A DNA stretch of 64,000 nucleotides from Candidatus Gastranaerophilales bacterium (GTDB lineage: Bacteria; Cyanobacteriota; Vampirovibrionia; Gastranaerophilales; Gastranaerophilaceae), in contig CALUWC010000009.1 of the NCBI GenBank assembly GCA_944324395.1, forward strand, positions 26,281 to 90,280, read 5' to 3'. The notes under the pieces were generated by a model. It was not told where the DNA came from. It was given only the letters and a program-made list of their open reading frames with translations, and searched no databases. Shown one piece after another: positions 1-9,446 of this stretch. A program made the position numbers and the translations under genes. Positions within the stretch are counted from its first letter, which is position 1; each line of letters starts with the position of its first letter.

Positions 1-1310
1 TAGAACATTACGGAGAAAAATATTATCCAGAAAAGCCTAATATTTATGCAAAAGGAAAACAAAACGTTCAAGACGCACACGAAGCTATAAGACCTTCATA
101 CCCCGAAAGAACTCCCGAAAGCATAAAAAAATATCTTGATAATGACCAGTACAGACTGTATAAACTTATCTGGGAGAAATTTATGTCATCTCAAATGGCA
201 CCTGCTGAAATTGCAAACAAATCTATTGAAATAACTTCAGGTGATTATACTTTGAGAGCAGGCACAAGCAAGATTACATTTGACGGCTTTTTAACGTTAT
301 ATAATGATGCAGAAGAAGACGAAAACAAAGACTCTGATACAAAAATTCCTGATTTAGAAAAAGGAGATAAAGTCGTCTGTAAAAAAATAGATCCTAAACA
401 ACACTTTACGCAGCCGCCTCCAAGATATAACGAAGCTTCATTGGTTAAAGCTCTTGAAGAATACGGAATAGGGCGACCGTCTACTTACGCAACCATTATT
501 ACAGTCATACAGACAAGAAAATATGTAGAGAAAAAAGATAAAGCTCTTCACCCTACATTACTTGGCAGAACTGTATCTAAGCAATTAGTTGCACAGTTTG
601 CGGATATTATGGATTACAAATTCACCGCTGGAATGGAAGAAAAGCTTGATAAAATTGCAGACAAAGAAGCTGTCTGGGTCAAAGTTCTGCAGGATTTTTA
701 CACACCCTTTATGGAAGAAGTAAACTCCGTTATGAAAACAGCCCAAAAGGTCACTATTGAAACAAAATTCACCTGTCCGAACTGCGGAAAACCAATGGTG
801 CTTCGCACAAGCAAAACAGGTTCTCAATTCTTAGGCTGTTCCGGTTATCCGGAATGCAAAACGGCAATGTCAATAAACGTTATGCAGGAATTGGAAGAAA
901 ATGAAGATAATCAGGAAGAAAAACCTCAAGAAGTCTGTGATGAAAAATGTGAAAAATGCGGTTCTGATATGATATTCAAAATCGGACCATACGGTAAATA
1001 TATGGAATGCACAAATTCTGAGTGCAAACACCGCAAACCATATAGAAAATCAACAGGAGTAACCTGCCCGAAATGCGGCAAAGGCACTATTGTTGAACGC
1101 AAATCCAAACGGGGAACTATATTTTACGGGTGCGACAAATACCCTGATTGCGATTTTGTATTGTGGAACGAACCAACCGGAGAAACTTGTCCAAACTGCG
1201 GAAACCTTTTAGTAAAAAAAGTTCTGAAAAAAGGAACCGTAATTTCATGTTCTAATATGAAATGCGGATATAAAAAAGAATCTGAAGCATCTGAAGCTGT
1301 AGAAAATTAA
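1..1310 (+). CDS. topA: DNA topoisomerase I, C-terminal part (5' end outside window)
   Basis: Type IA topoisomerase that relaxes negative supercoils. The frame is open from base 3 to the stop at 1308-1310 and carries the conserved QDAHEAIRP stretch near 70-96 and KLIWEKFMSSQMAP after it. Most of the catalytic core, including the active-site tyrosine, lies upstream of the window. The tail holds four C4 zinc-finger modules starting at about 774, 948, 1065 and 1188, each opening with CxxC; several such fingers are usual in bacterial TopA. An ATG at 183 is internal and is not the start. The next gene, aroE, follows after 19 bp on the same strand. Confidence 0.96.
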   Translation, partial: EHYGEKYYPEKPNIYAKGKQNVQDAHEAIRPSYPERTPESIKKYLDNDQYRLYKLIWEKFMSSQMAPAEIANKSIEITSGDYTLRAGTSKITFDGFLTLYNDAEEDENKDSDTKIPDLEKGDKVVCKKIDPKQHFTQPPPRYNEASLVKALEEYGIGRPSTYATIITVIQTRKYVEKKDKALHPTLLGRTVSKQLVAQFADIMDYKFTAGMEEKLDKIADKEAVWVKVLQDFYTPFMEEVNSVMKTAQKVTIETKFTCPNCGKPMVLRTSKTGSQFLGCSGYPECKTAMSINVMQELEENEDNQEEKPQEVCDEKCEKCGSDMIFKIGPYGKYMECTNSECKHRKPYRKSTGVTCPKCGKGTIVERKSKRGTIFYGCDKYPDCDFVLWNEPTGETCPNCGNLLVKKVLKKGTVISCSNMKCGYKKESEASEAVEN

Positions 1311-1329
1311 CAAAATAAGGATTAGCATT

Positions 1330-2871
1330 ATGGTTGTAAATAAAGAACTGTACGAACGCTACAAAAAATTAAAAGCGGAAGGCATCAATATAAGTTTGTC
1401 TGAATTAAAACAGCAAATGGAAAATGAAATACAAAATAAAATTATAGCTCCGCCCAATAATATCAATCCTGTAATAGAAAATCAGGTTCGGCAGAATATC
1501 CAGAATTTTGCAGGGGATTATCATTCTCCCGAAGAAATTCCTTCAACTCAGCCGAACTCTAACCCCACACCTATTCAAGCTTCAAATACCATAAATACAG
1601 AACCTCAGACACAGGTTTTTTCTGCCTATATGCAGCAGCCGGCTCAACCTGCACAGCAAACATTATTTCAAAATGCTCAAGAACAGTTCTCCGCAGCGAA
1701 TGAAAAACCGGTTCAACCTCAAACAACAGCTGCTCCGCAAAACAACACAAACTCCTGGTCTACGACATATTCAAATTCATCGGTTGATAAGAATTCTGAA
1801 ATATACAAAAATTATTCAAACAGCTTTAATGCAGATTTTTCAAATTCCTCATACGGATTTAATACAAATTCTGCAGATCTTGTAAACAGATCTTTGGAAA
1901 GTTACTCTCAGGCTGCATCAGCCCAAATACCCTTTCAAAATTCAAATTCTTCACCTGCTGCAGGAGAAAGAAAATATACGGGAAATGTTTCCGAAGAAAA
2001 AATACAAGCCGCTAATGCCATAAGCAAAATTTCAAATAAATACTGTTTAATCGGTTATCCGCTGGGGCATTCTTTATCTTCATACATTCATGAAGCAGGC
2101 TTCAAAAGCTTGGAAATCAATGCTGTTTATGACATTTTGGAAACTCCGCCTGACACTCTTGTTGAACGAGTAAAATATCTAAAAAACAACGGTTTTGCAG
2201 GCTTTAATGTAACAATTCCGCTGAAGCTTCCAATAACATTATTTTTAGATAAAATCGATACATCTGCAGATGTTGTAGGAGCAGTAAATACAGTAGTTAT
2301 AAATCCTGATAAAACAATGACAGGTTATAATACAGATGTAATCGGATTCAAAAATGCAATACCGTCTGACATTATTCTTGCAGGTAAAACAGCAGGAGTT
2401 TTGGGAACAGGTGGAGCAGCAAGAGCTGCCATTACTGTTCTTGCACAAAATCAAGTCAAACAGATTAAAATTTATACAAGAAATATTCCAAACAGCATAG
2501 AACTGTTGAACTTTCTTAGAAAGAAATTCCCTGCAACAGAATTTAATGCTTTTCAAATTGAACGGATAAGAGATCTATCAGATGTACAAATTCTGGTTAA
2601 TACAACTCCTATCGGAATGCAAGGACGCTCTGCAGATATGACACCTGTTGAAGAGAATGAATTGAGAACCTTACCGGAAGGTGCCTTTGTTTATGACGTA
2701 ATTTATAATCCTAAAAAAACGGTCCTAATAAAACTTGCACAAAAAAACGGTTACAGGACAATCAACGGAGTTGACATGTTCATTCATCAGGCTGCAGTGG
2801 CAGAGCAAATCTGGACAGGAAGAACTCCTGATTTTAAAGATATGAAAATCGCTGCACTTGAAAATTTATAA
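1330..2871 (+). CDS. aroE: Shikimate dehydrogenase with a ~230-residue low-complexity N-terminal extension
   Basis: Reduces 3-dehydroshikimate to shikimate with NADPH in the chorismate pathway. The enzyme occupies residues about 234-513: GYPLGHS at the substrate site, NVTIPLK with the catalytic lysine near K299, NTDVIGF with the catalytic aspartate near D336, and the nucleotide loop GTGGAAR. That is the full length of a normal AroE. Residues 1-230 are different: a short charged helix (KELYERYKKLKAEG) is followed by a tract rich in Gln, Asn, Ser and Pro with no recognisable domain. The start at 1330 has an AAGGA-like ribosome site (taaggattagcattATG), and no alternative start sits near the AroE domain with a better site. 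The frame is continuous, so I read it as one protein. Confidence 0.93.
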   Translation: MVVNKELYERYKKLKAEGINISLSELKQQMENEIQNKIIAPPNNINPVIENQVRQNIQNFAGDYHSPEEIPSTQPNSNPTPIQASNTINTEPQTQVFSAYMQQPAQPAQQTLFQNAQEQFSAANEKPVQPQTTAAPQNNTNSWSTTYSNSSVDKNSEIYKNYSNSFNADFSNSSYGFNTNSADLVNRSLESYSQAASAQIPFQNSNSSPAAGERKYTGNVSEEKIQAANAISKISNKYCLIGYPLGHSLSSYIHEAGFKSLEINAVYDILETPPDTLVERVKYLKNNGFAGFNVTIPLKLPITLFLDKIDTSADVVGAVNTVVINPDKTMTGYNTDVIGFKNAIPSDIILAGKTAGVLGTGGAARAAITVLAQNQVKQIKIYTRNIPNSIELLNFLRKKFPATEFNAFQIERIRDLSDVQILVNTTPIGMQGRSADMTPVEENELRTLPEGAFVYDVIYNPKKTVLIKLAQKNGYRTINGVDMFIHQAAVAEQIWTGRTPDFKDMKIAALENL

Positions 2872-2872
2872 A

Positions 2873-3808
2873 CTAACACAAAATATTCTTGCCGAGCTTT
2901 TCGGCTGTTGTTATGTCTTCTGAAGGTTCTTTACCGACAGTTGTTAAATAATTGCCTATTAAAATACCTTCAACACATGTTTTTAAAGCCAATTCCTGAT
3001 TTTTCTGCGACAAACGCATTCTTCCGCCGCAGAAACGCACAACCGCCTTTGGATTTGCAATTTTAAATATTGCCATTGTCCGTAAAACATTTTCTTCATC
3101 AATTTTATCGTGATAATTCTCAAACGGAGTTTCAGGGATTGGCATAAGAATATTTATAGGGATAGAATCCGGCTCAATTTCTGCAAGTTCCATTGCCATT
3201 TCAACACGTTGTTCAATACTTTCTCCCATGCCTAAAATTACTCCGCAGCACAATTCCATTCCGTATTTTTTAACAAGCTTACATGTATTTAAACGGTCTT
3301 CCCAGCTGTGCGTTGTACAAACTTCCGGATAATATGAACGGCATGTATTTATATTATGGTGAAATCTTTTTAATCCGGCTTGCGACAATTGTTTTGCCTG
3401 TTCCTCATTTAAAATACCAATTGATGCACAGGATTTAATTCCAAGTTCATTCACCAGTTTAATCATTTCAAGTTCAAGTTTAAAATCTCTGCCTTCATCG
3501 GGAGTTTTTCCGCTCGTTACTATTGAGAAACGGGAAGCTTTATTACTCAAAGCTTCTTCAGCTGCTATTTTAACTTCTTCTATATCTACAAGAGGATAAG
3601 ACTCAATATCGGTTCTGTAGTGAGAACTTTGTGCACAATATTTACAGTTTTGAGAACATTTTCCATTCCTTGCATTTATCAATGAACAAAATTCTATGTT
3701 ATTTGACATATACTTTGATGATTCATTTAAAAGTTCTTCCAGAGGTAAATTATATAAATTTAATAATTCTTCTTTTGTATATACTTTCTTTCTAAATGAG
3801 CTATCCAT
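2873..3808 (-). CDS. bioB: Biotin synthase (radical SAM)
   Basis: Inserts sulfur into dethiobiotin in the last step of biotin synthesis. The radical SAM cluster motif CSQNCKYC gives C51, C55 and C58. The BioB signatures INARNGKCSQNC, the HNINTCRSYYPEVC segment and VRFCGGRMRLSQ are present, and the 311-residue length is normal. I place the start at 3808, where aaaggacggggat precedes ATG. A longer reading to 3883 adds 25 residues not typical of the family. It converges on aroE, whose stop is 1 bp away. No other biotin gene is in the window, so substrate supply must come from elsewhere. Confidence 0.95.
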   Translation of the reverse strand: MDSSFRKKVYTKEELLNLYNLPLEELLNESSKYMSNNIEFCSLINARNGKCSQNCKYCAQSSHYRTDIESYPLVDIEEVKIAAEEALSNKASRFSIVTSGKTPDEGRDFKLELEMIKLVNELGIKSCASIGILNEEQAKQLSQAGLKRFHHNINTCRSYYPEVCTTHSWEDRLNTCKLVKKYGMELCCGVILGMGESIEQRVEMAMELAEIEPDSIPINILMPIPETPFENYHDKIDEENVLRTMAIFKIANPKAVVRFCGGRMRLSQKNQELALKTCVEGILIGNYLTTVGKEPSEDITTAEKLGKNILC

Positions 3809-4002
3809 ATCCCCGTCCTTTTCTATATGAATATTATTCCAGAAACATGCCCATGTCAATTTTGAAGCATGAGAAATTATCATTCAATTACATGTATTAG
3901 AAAAACTTTAATGCTACAGGAAGGTTTTCATCTTTTTAAATGATGTTTATAAAACCAGATATTATAGAATAGAAATGTAATAAAAATGAATTGGGCAGGT
4001 TA

Positions 4003-4827
4003 ATGGAACAAAGTTTTGATTTTTCCTCTTACAATAATATAAAACGTTTATCCGAAGATGAACTCACCGAATTGTGGGGAAAATATCTTGCCGATAAATC
4101 TGACAAACATTCAAGAGATGCCTTGATTGTTCAATACATTTATCTCGTCAGATATGTAGTCGGCAGAGTGAAAGTCACATTACCTGTAACAATTTCTATT
4201 GAAGATATTGCAGGTTACGGGGTTGAGGGTTTAATCAATGCTATTGAGCGGTTTTCGCCTCAAAAAAATACCCGTTTTGAAACTTATGCATTAATAAGAA
4301 TCAGAGGTTCAATATTAGACAGAATCCGTTCTCAAGATTTTTTACCGAGAAGTGTCAGAAAAAAAATCAAAGATATAAAACAGGCAGCAGAATACCTGAA
4401 ACAGGAATTAGGAAGAATGCCGACTACAACCGAGATTGCAAATTATCTTGATATGGATCCAGAAAAAGTCTGCCAGATTTTATCAGAAGATGTTACAGTA
4501 ACTTCTATTTATGATAAAAGAGGAACTTCTGATGACAGTATGGAAATTATTGATACCATTGAAGATTCAAATAAATTGAACCCGCAGGAACGAATGGAAG
4601 AACAAAATGCAAAAACTGACCTTCAAAAGGCACTCCAAAGACTTCCTGAAAGAGAACGAGTTTTAATGGTCTTGTACTATCAAGAAAACATGACAATGAA
4701 AGAAATCGGAGAAACTCTTGGAATGTCTGAATCAAGAGTCTGCCAGCTGCATGCTCAGGCAATTATGAAACTGAAAAATATTTTGAATGAAAATCGTACC
4801 TCCCGCCTTCAAAAAGCTATTGTTTAA
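4003..4827 (+). CDS. fliA: Sigma-28 family RNA polymerase sigma factor (FliA/WhiG type)
   Basis: Alternative sigma factor, probably directing flagellar or related promoters. Region 2 shows ALIVQYIYLVRYVVGR, the GVEGLINAIERF helix and the FETYALIRIRGSILDRIR segment typical of FliA/WhiG. Region 3 shows GRMPTTTEIANYLDM, and region 4 ends in an HTH with MTMKEIGETLGMSESRVCQLH. There is no region 1.1, as expected for this group. I prefer the ATG at 4003 over a TTG at 3991, although the ribosome site is weak. The flagellar export operon at 48-52 kb is a plausible part of its regulon, but I found no matching sigma-28 promoter in front of it. The 3' end overlaps the convergent OmpA-like gene by 4 bp. 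Confidence 0.88.
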   Translation: MEQSFDFSSYNNIKRLSEDELTELWGKYLADKSDKHSRDALIVQYIYLVRYVVGRVKVTLPVTISIEDIAGYGVEGLINAIERFSPQKNTRFETYALIRIRGSILDRIRSQDFLPRSVRKKIKDIKQAAEYLKQELGRMPTTTEIANYLDMDPEKVCQILSEDVTVTSIYDKRGTSDDSMEIIDTIEDSNKLNPQERMEEQNAKTDLQKALQRLPERERVLMVLYYQENMTMKEIGETLGMSESRVCQLHAQAIMKLKNILNENRTSRLQKAIV

Positions 4828-5420
4828 TTTAGAGGATCCTGTTTTTCATAATTTAAAATAACAAAATCAATTCTGCGATCCATATTATTTGAGTAATGTA
4901 CATTGCTGCTAAACGGCATAAATTCTCCAAAACCGATGGCATTGATTTTTTGCGGAGAAATTTTTTCAACTTTAATAAGATAATCAACTATTTTCCCGGC
5001 TCTCACCGTTGATAATTCCCAGTTTGATTTGTAATTTGATTTTTCCCAGGATTTGTACGCAGTATTACTTTCAACACTGCACTCTTTATTTATAAATTTA
5101 AGAATTTGAGCTATTTTTGATAAAACAGGTTTTGAACTGTCCAAAAGTTTATCCTGACCTTCTTCAAAAAATATTGTACTGCATATACTAACAATCAATC
5201 CTCTGGGAACTTTTGTATAAATTATACAATCACCTAAATTTAAACTCCCGGCAAACAGCCGTTCAATATCAGAAGTCCTGCTGTAGTTATTCTGAGTCAA
5301 TTGTCCTGCAATTTTTTGAGAATGTTCCGGAATATTAGCAAAAGAAACTGCAAAAAACGAAAATCCCGAGAGGATTATAAAGCAAATAAAATATTTAATA
5401 CCCGTAATTTTATTTCTCAC
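4824..5420 (-). CDS. OmpA-like peptidoglycan-binding periplasmic protein
   Basis: Starts with a signal peptide or membrane anchor (hydrophobic residues about 9-28). After a linker, a C-terminal OmpA/MotB-type domain follows (about 90-190): STIFFEEGQDKL, WELSTVRAGKIVDYLI and the NNMDRRIDFVI motif whose arginine normally contacts peptidoglycan diaminopimelate. It probably anchors an envelope or motility component to the wall. Translation begins at GTG 5420 with tgagaggattgtt upstream. The gene ends inside the last codons of the sigma factor gene. A MotB stator role is possible but unproven: no MotA partner is nearby and the N-terminus lacks the MotB plug signature. Confidence 0.82.
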   Translation of the reverse strand: MRNKITGIKYFICFIILSGFSFFAVSFANIPEHSQKIAGQLTQNNYSRTSDIERLFAGSLNLGDCIIYTKVPRGLIVSICSTIFFEEGQDKLLDSSKPVLSKIAQILKFINKECSVESNTAYKSWEKSNYKSNWELSTVRAGKIVDYLIKVEKISPQKINAIGFGEFMPFSSNVHYSNNMDRRIDFVILNYEKQDPLN

Positions 5421-5482
5421 ACAACAATCCTCTCATTTGAAATTCTTTTCAAACATGAGGAAAAATACTATTAGCTGATAAG

Positions 5483-6697
5483 TTAAGGTTTAATTACAGA
5501 AAGTACATATTTATCATTAAAGAATTTCTTTGCACAATCCAAAAGCTGCTCAGAAGTAACAGACTTTACTGCCTGCTTCATCTTATCATTATAATCAAAG
5601 CCAAGCCCTAAAACTCCATATTTTGCAAATCCGCATGCCTGCTGAATATTTGTTTCATCTAAAAATGCACACTTGCCTAACAAATTATTTTTTGCATCTT
5701 CAAGTTCTTTTTCAGAAACAGGAACAGTTTTTATTTTTTCTATTTCTTCATCAAAACCTTTTAATGCGACATCAATATTTTTTGGTTCAGTTGCAATATA
5801 TATAATAAACCCGGCCGCAAGTTTATAAGTTTCGTATGAACTTCTAACAACGTAAGCCAAGCCTTTTTTATCTCTAAGTTCCAAAAATAATCTTGAAGAC
5901 AAACCGCATGCACCAAGAATTATATTTAACAGTATCAAAGAAAGATACCCTTCATCACCAAAAGTCGGAACCAGCCAGCCTTTTACCAGATGAGCCTGAT
6001 TCAAATCCTGTCTGATATTTTCAACAACTTTAGTTTTATTTAACTCTGGTTTTTCAATTTCAAAGTTGTTGTCTACCGATTCAGGAAGAGTACCAAGAGT
6101 ATTTTCTACCTGTTTAATTATATCTTCTTTATCCAAAGCACCAACTATCGCAAGAGATTTTTTACTGTTATTTAAAATATCCTTATATGCACAAATAACA
6201 TCCTCTTTTGTAATATTGTCAATATTTTCAAGTATTTTTGTCAAAGAATTCCCATAATAGTGATTTTCAAACATTGTACGACCGAAAGAGTCCATTGCAG
6301 TAGCTCTTGGGGAATCCAATTCTGCAGGAATTTCACATTTCAATTTCAAACGTTCTTTTTCAAACTCGTCAAACGTAGAATTCTTGATAACATCATCCAT
6401 TAATTCTAATGCTTTTGAAAAATCTTCATTCAAACATACAAATTTTATCCTTAAATAATTAGGAAACAGTTCACTAGAAAAATCAATTGCATATTTCTCA
6501 AATTCATTTGCAAGTTCTTCGGAATTAAATTTTGAAGTACCTTGCAAAAGCAATCTCGGGACAAGCGGATAAACACCGGGTTTATCAACAGGTCTGTTTA
6601 TTGAAAAATTCAAGCAAAGTGCCATTCTCGGGGTATTATCGTTTTTTTTATAAATATATTCAATATTATTCTGTAATTTAGATATTTCTTTAGTCAT
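5483..6697 (-). CDS. M16-family peptidase-like protein, zinc motif lost
   Basis: Two-lobed M16 (pitrilysin/processing-peptidase) fold. The first lobe has the family run ending LLLQGTSKF and the later NHYYGNSL; the second contains LGACGLSSRLFLELRDKKGLAYVVRSSY, the usual R/Y pocket. The inverted zinc motif HxxEH, expected just before LQGTSKF, is replaced by LVPRLLLQG, so catalysis is unlikely. M16 proteins often work as a catalytic plus non-catalytic pair, and this resembles the latter. I place the start at ATG 6697 with GGAG 13 nt upstream. An ATG-type start at 6736 would add a hydrophobic 13-residue stretch and lies 8 nt after a TATATT box. No catalytic M16 partner is in the window. Confidence 0.85.
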   Translation of the reverse strand: MTKEISKLQNNIEYIYKKNDNTPRMALCLNFSINRPVDKPGVYPLVPRLLLQGTSKFNSEELANEFEKYAIDFSSELFPNYLRIKFVCLNEDFSKALELMDDVIKNSTFDEFEKERLKLKCEIPAELDSPRATAMDSFGRTMFENHYYGNSLTKILENIDNITKEDVICAYKDILNNSKKSLAIVGALDKEDIIKQVENTLGTLPESVDNNFEIEKPELNKTKVVENIRQDLNQAHLVKGWLVPTFGDEGYLSLILLNIILGACGLSSRLFLELRDKKGLAYVVRSSYETYKLAAGFIIYIATEPKNIDVALKGFDEEIEKIKTVPVSEKELEDAKNNLLGKCAFLDETNIQQACGFAKYGVLGLGFDYNDKMKQAVKSVTSEQLLDCAKKFFNDKYVLSVIKP

Positions 6698-6748
6698 ATT
6701 GTATAAAAATCTCCATGTATGAATAAATAGTATCACGTTTTAATATAA

Positions 6749-6777
6749 AAGACAAATTATTGATATTGTGTTATACT
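6749..6777 (+). promoter_or_regulatory. Promoter of comM, leaderless arrangement
   Basis: A -10 box TATACT at 6772-6777 lies 17 bp after AAGACA (6749-6754). It ends exactly 6 nt before the comM ATG, so transcription should begin at or next to the start codon. No Shine-Dalgarno sequence is present. Confidence 0.5.
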
Positions 6778-6783
6778 GCCCGT

Positions 6784-8322
6784 ATGGTTAATACAGTAAA
6801 AACAGCAACAGTAATCGGACTTAATGCATACGAAGTATATGTAGAAACAGATGTTGTAAATTCTCTGCCTTCAATTTCTATAGTAGGGCTGCCTGATACC
6901 TCCGTAAATGAAGCACGTGACAGAGTTAAATCTGCTATTAAAAATTCAGGCTATACCTTTCCGTCAAAAAAAGTTGTCATAAACCTTGCACCGGCAGATT
7001 TGAAAAAAGTAGGAACAAGTTTTGATTTACCGATAGCAATAGGAATTTTAACAGAAGAAGAAGTGCTTGCCCCCGAACAACTTAAAGATTACGCATTTAT
7101 CGGAGAACTGTCACTTGACGGAACAATCAGAGGAGTAAACGGAGTTTTACCTCTTGTTTTGGGACTGAAAGAAGCAGGTATAAAAAATGTTATTGTACCG
7201 AAAACGAATGCCAAAGAAGCTGCTCTTAACGGGGAAGTGAATATATATGGAGCAGAACATCTAACCGAAGTTGTTAATCATTTTACAGAAACAAAGATAG
7301 AAAAAACTTTTGTTGATGTAAATAAATATTTATTGGAAAAAGCTGCTATTCATTATGCATTTGATTTCAAAGACGTAAAAGGACAACACAAAGCCAAAAA
7401 AGCACTTGAAATTGCTGCAGCAGGTGCTCATAATCTCCTTATGTCAGGTTCGCCCGGTTCAGGGAAAACTCTTATGGCAAAATGTTTTCCGTCAATACTT
7501 CCTCCGCTAGAATTATCAGAAGCTCTTGAATTGACAAAAATATACAGTGTTTGCGGACTTTTATCTCCTGATGAACCTTTAATGATAAAAAGACCGTTCA
7601 GACCAGTACATCATACCGCTTCCGCAAACGGAATAATCGGAGGCGGAAGTACCCCGAAACCGGGAGAAATAACTCTCGCAGACAGAGGAGTATTATTTTT
7701 AGATGAAATGGTAGAATTTCCAAGACAGGTTCTTGAAGTTTTAAGACAACCGCTGGAGGACGGGGAAATAGTAATTTCACGTGCCAAACATTCAATTAAA
7801 TATCCCGCCAAATTTATGCTTTTAGGGGCAATGAACCCTTGTCCATGCGGATACCTGGGTGACAGAGAAAAAACTTGCACCTGCTCGGACTTTCAAATAA
7901 GCCGTTATAAATCGAAACTTTCTGGCCCCTTGTTGGATAGAATTGACTTACAAATAAATGTTCCTCGATTGACACCCGAAGAACTTCTTCTTTCTACCGA
8001 ACAGGAAGAATCTTCCGCACAAATACGTCAGCGTGTAATAAAAGCAAGACAAATTCAAATTGAAAGATACAAACATGAATCTATATTAACAAACTCCGAA
8101 TTGACCTCGGAACTTATCAAAAAATATTGTAAATTAGATGAAAATTCCCAAACAATTATGAGGGCTGCTGTTGTAAAATATCAGCTTTCGGGCAGACGTT
8201 ATGACAGAGTATTAAAACTTGCAAGAACAATTGCAGATCTTGATGAATGCCAAAATATAACGGCAATGCATCTGACTCAAGCCCTGCAATACAGAATGGA
8301 CAATGAATTAACTGATGTTTAA
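6784..8322 (+). CDS. comM: ComM/YifB-family AAA+ helicase (Mg-chelatase-like)
   Basis: ComM is a hexameric helicase that promotes branch migration during natural transformation. This 512-residue protein shows the family order: an N-terminal Lon-protease-like domain (VGLPDTSVNEARDRVKSAI), then Walker A GSPGSGKT at about 222-229, the Mg-chelatase insert with FRPVHHTASA and GEITLADRGVLFLDE (Walker B), and a C-terminal domain containing LSGRRYDRVLKLARTIADL. The ATG at 6784 has no ribosome site but has a -10 box 6 nt upstream. It is divergent from the M16-like gene. Together with comFC at 26.7 kb it hints at DNA-uptake capacity, though no comEC is visible here. Confidence 0.93.
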   Translation: MVNTVKTATVIGLNAYEVYVETDVVNSLPSISIVGLPDTSVNEARDRVKSAIKNSGYTFPSKKVVINLAPADLKKVGTSFDLPIAIGILTEEEVLAPEQLKDYAFIGELSLDGTIRGVNGVLPLVLGLKEAGIKNVIVPKTNAKEAALNGEVNIYGAEHLTEVVNHFTETKIEKTFVDVNKYLLEKAAIHYAFDFKDVKGQHKAKKALEIAAAGAHNLLMSGSPGSGKTLMAKCFPSILPPLELSEALELTKIYSVCGLLSPDEPLMIKRPFRPVHHTASANGIIGGGSTPKPGEITLADRGVLFLDEMVEFPRQVLEVLRQPLEDGEIVISRAKHSIKYPAKFMLLGAMNPCPCGYLGDREKTCTCSDFQISRYKSKLSGPLLDRIDLQINVPRLTPEELLLSTEQEESSAQIRQRVIKARQIQIERYKHESILTNSELTSELIKKYCKLDENSQTIMRAAVVKYQLSGRRYDRVLKLARTIADLDECQNITAMHLTQALQYRMDNELTDV

Positions 8323-8351
8323 TAATTTCTTTTTTCTTGTATAATGATTTT

Positions 8352-9347
8352 ATGGAAGAGAAAAAGAGAATACTTGCAATAAATTTTGGCGGAATAGGAG
8401 ATGAAATATTTTTCCTGCCGACTTTGATATCTTTGAAAAAAGAATTTCCGAATTCAGAAATAACTCTTGCTCTGGAACCAAGAAGTAAAAGTGTAAAAGA
8501 TTTAACAGATACCATAGATGACTTAATGTTGATTGACGTTAAGGGCAAAAACAAATATCTTGAACTTTTGAAATTGATATTCAAAGCCCGATATGGTCAC
8601 TATAATTTAGTTATCTCATCAGGCGGAAATAAATTGATAAGTATTCTTTTATTTTTAACCGGAATAAAAGAACGCTGCGGATACGACACCGGTAAATTAA
8701 GCAGAATGCTGCTTACACATGCAATGCCTTTAAACAAACGGCAATATGCTTGCAAAATGTATCATGATTTAATAAGGGATATAACAAAATACAATACCGA
8801 ACTTCCGCAAATCAATGTTGACGTGACAGAAAAGATTTCAAATTCTGTTTTAATTCACCCCGGAGTCAGTAAATTGAGTGTGCAAAAAGGCTGTATAAAA
8901 ACAATTCCCGCTCAAACCTGGGCAAAAACAATAGACCTTCTTGTTGCGGAAGGCAAAAAAGTTATGCTTGCCGGCGGCCCTGATGATAAAGAATGTATTG
9001 ATGAAATTTTAAATAATGTACGCACTAAGAATTTTGAAAACTTATACGGAACAACAAAGAGTTTGAAAGATTTAGCAGAATTGATTGCTTCCGCTGATAA
9101 ATTTTTGTGTTCTGATTCTGCTCCATTGCATGTTGCAGTAGCATTGGGGGTAAAGACCTATGTTATTTTTGGACCGACAGATGATAATGCATTGATTCCG
9201 CAAAGTGACAGGGTAATTGCAATAAAAGCTAATGACAACTGCGATTTAAAACCCTGCCTCTGGGCAAGACGCCAAACAACATGCAAAGACTTAAAATGTT
9301 TAAAAATTACGGCATCACAAATTGCATCAACCGTTTGTAACAATTAA
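8352..9347 (+). CDS. Glycosyltransferase family 9 (heptosyltransferase-like)
   Basis: GT9 enzymes transfer ADP-heptose or similar sugars to lipopolysaccharide core on the cytoplasmic side. The N-terminal lobe begins ILAINFGGIGDEIFFLPTL, the acceptor-side glycine loop of the family. The C-terminal lobe has SDSAPLHVAVALGVKTYVIFGPTD, the donor-binding signature. At 331 residues it is of usual size. The ATG at 8352 lies 6 nt after a perfect TATAAT (8340-8345) with no Shine-Dalgarno site. The gene starts 29 bp after comM. Exact acceptor and sugar cannot be read from the sequence. It supports an outer membrane with LPS-like glycolipid. Confidence 0.88.
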   Translation: MEEKKRILAINFGGIGDEIFFLPTLISLKKEFPNSEITLALEPRSKSVKDLTDTIDDLMLIDVKGKNKYLELLKLIFKARYGHYNLVISSGGNKLISILLFLTGIKERCGYDTGKLSRMLLTHAMPLNKRQYACKMYHDLIRDITKYNTELPQINVDVTEKISNSVLIHPGVSKLSVQKGCIKTIPAQTWAKTIDLLVAEGKKVMLAGGPDDKECIDEILNNVRTKNFENLYGTTKSLKDLAELIASADKFLCSDSAPLHVAVALGVKTYVIFGPTDDNALIPQSDRVIAIKANDNCDLKPCLWARRQTTCKDLKCLKITASQIASTVCNN

Positions 9348-9446
9348 TTTTAAAAAATGTAAACAAATCATTAACACATGCAATTTCACACAAAAAAAAT
9401 ACTTTATATAAATGTAAGGTTATAGTGTGGAAAGGTTTACTGTTTT

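Noticed and set aside
3809..4002. tRNA gene or BirA operator in the bioB/fliA gap
   Set aside because: No cloverleaf pairing and no BirA-type palindrome were found. The stretch is plain AT-rich promoter-like DNA.
4824..4827. Overlapping 3' ends of the sigma factor and OmpA-like genes as a frameshift sign
   Set aside because: Both proteins end normally, and tail-to-tail overlaps of a few bases are common in compact genomes.
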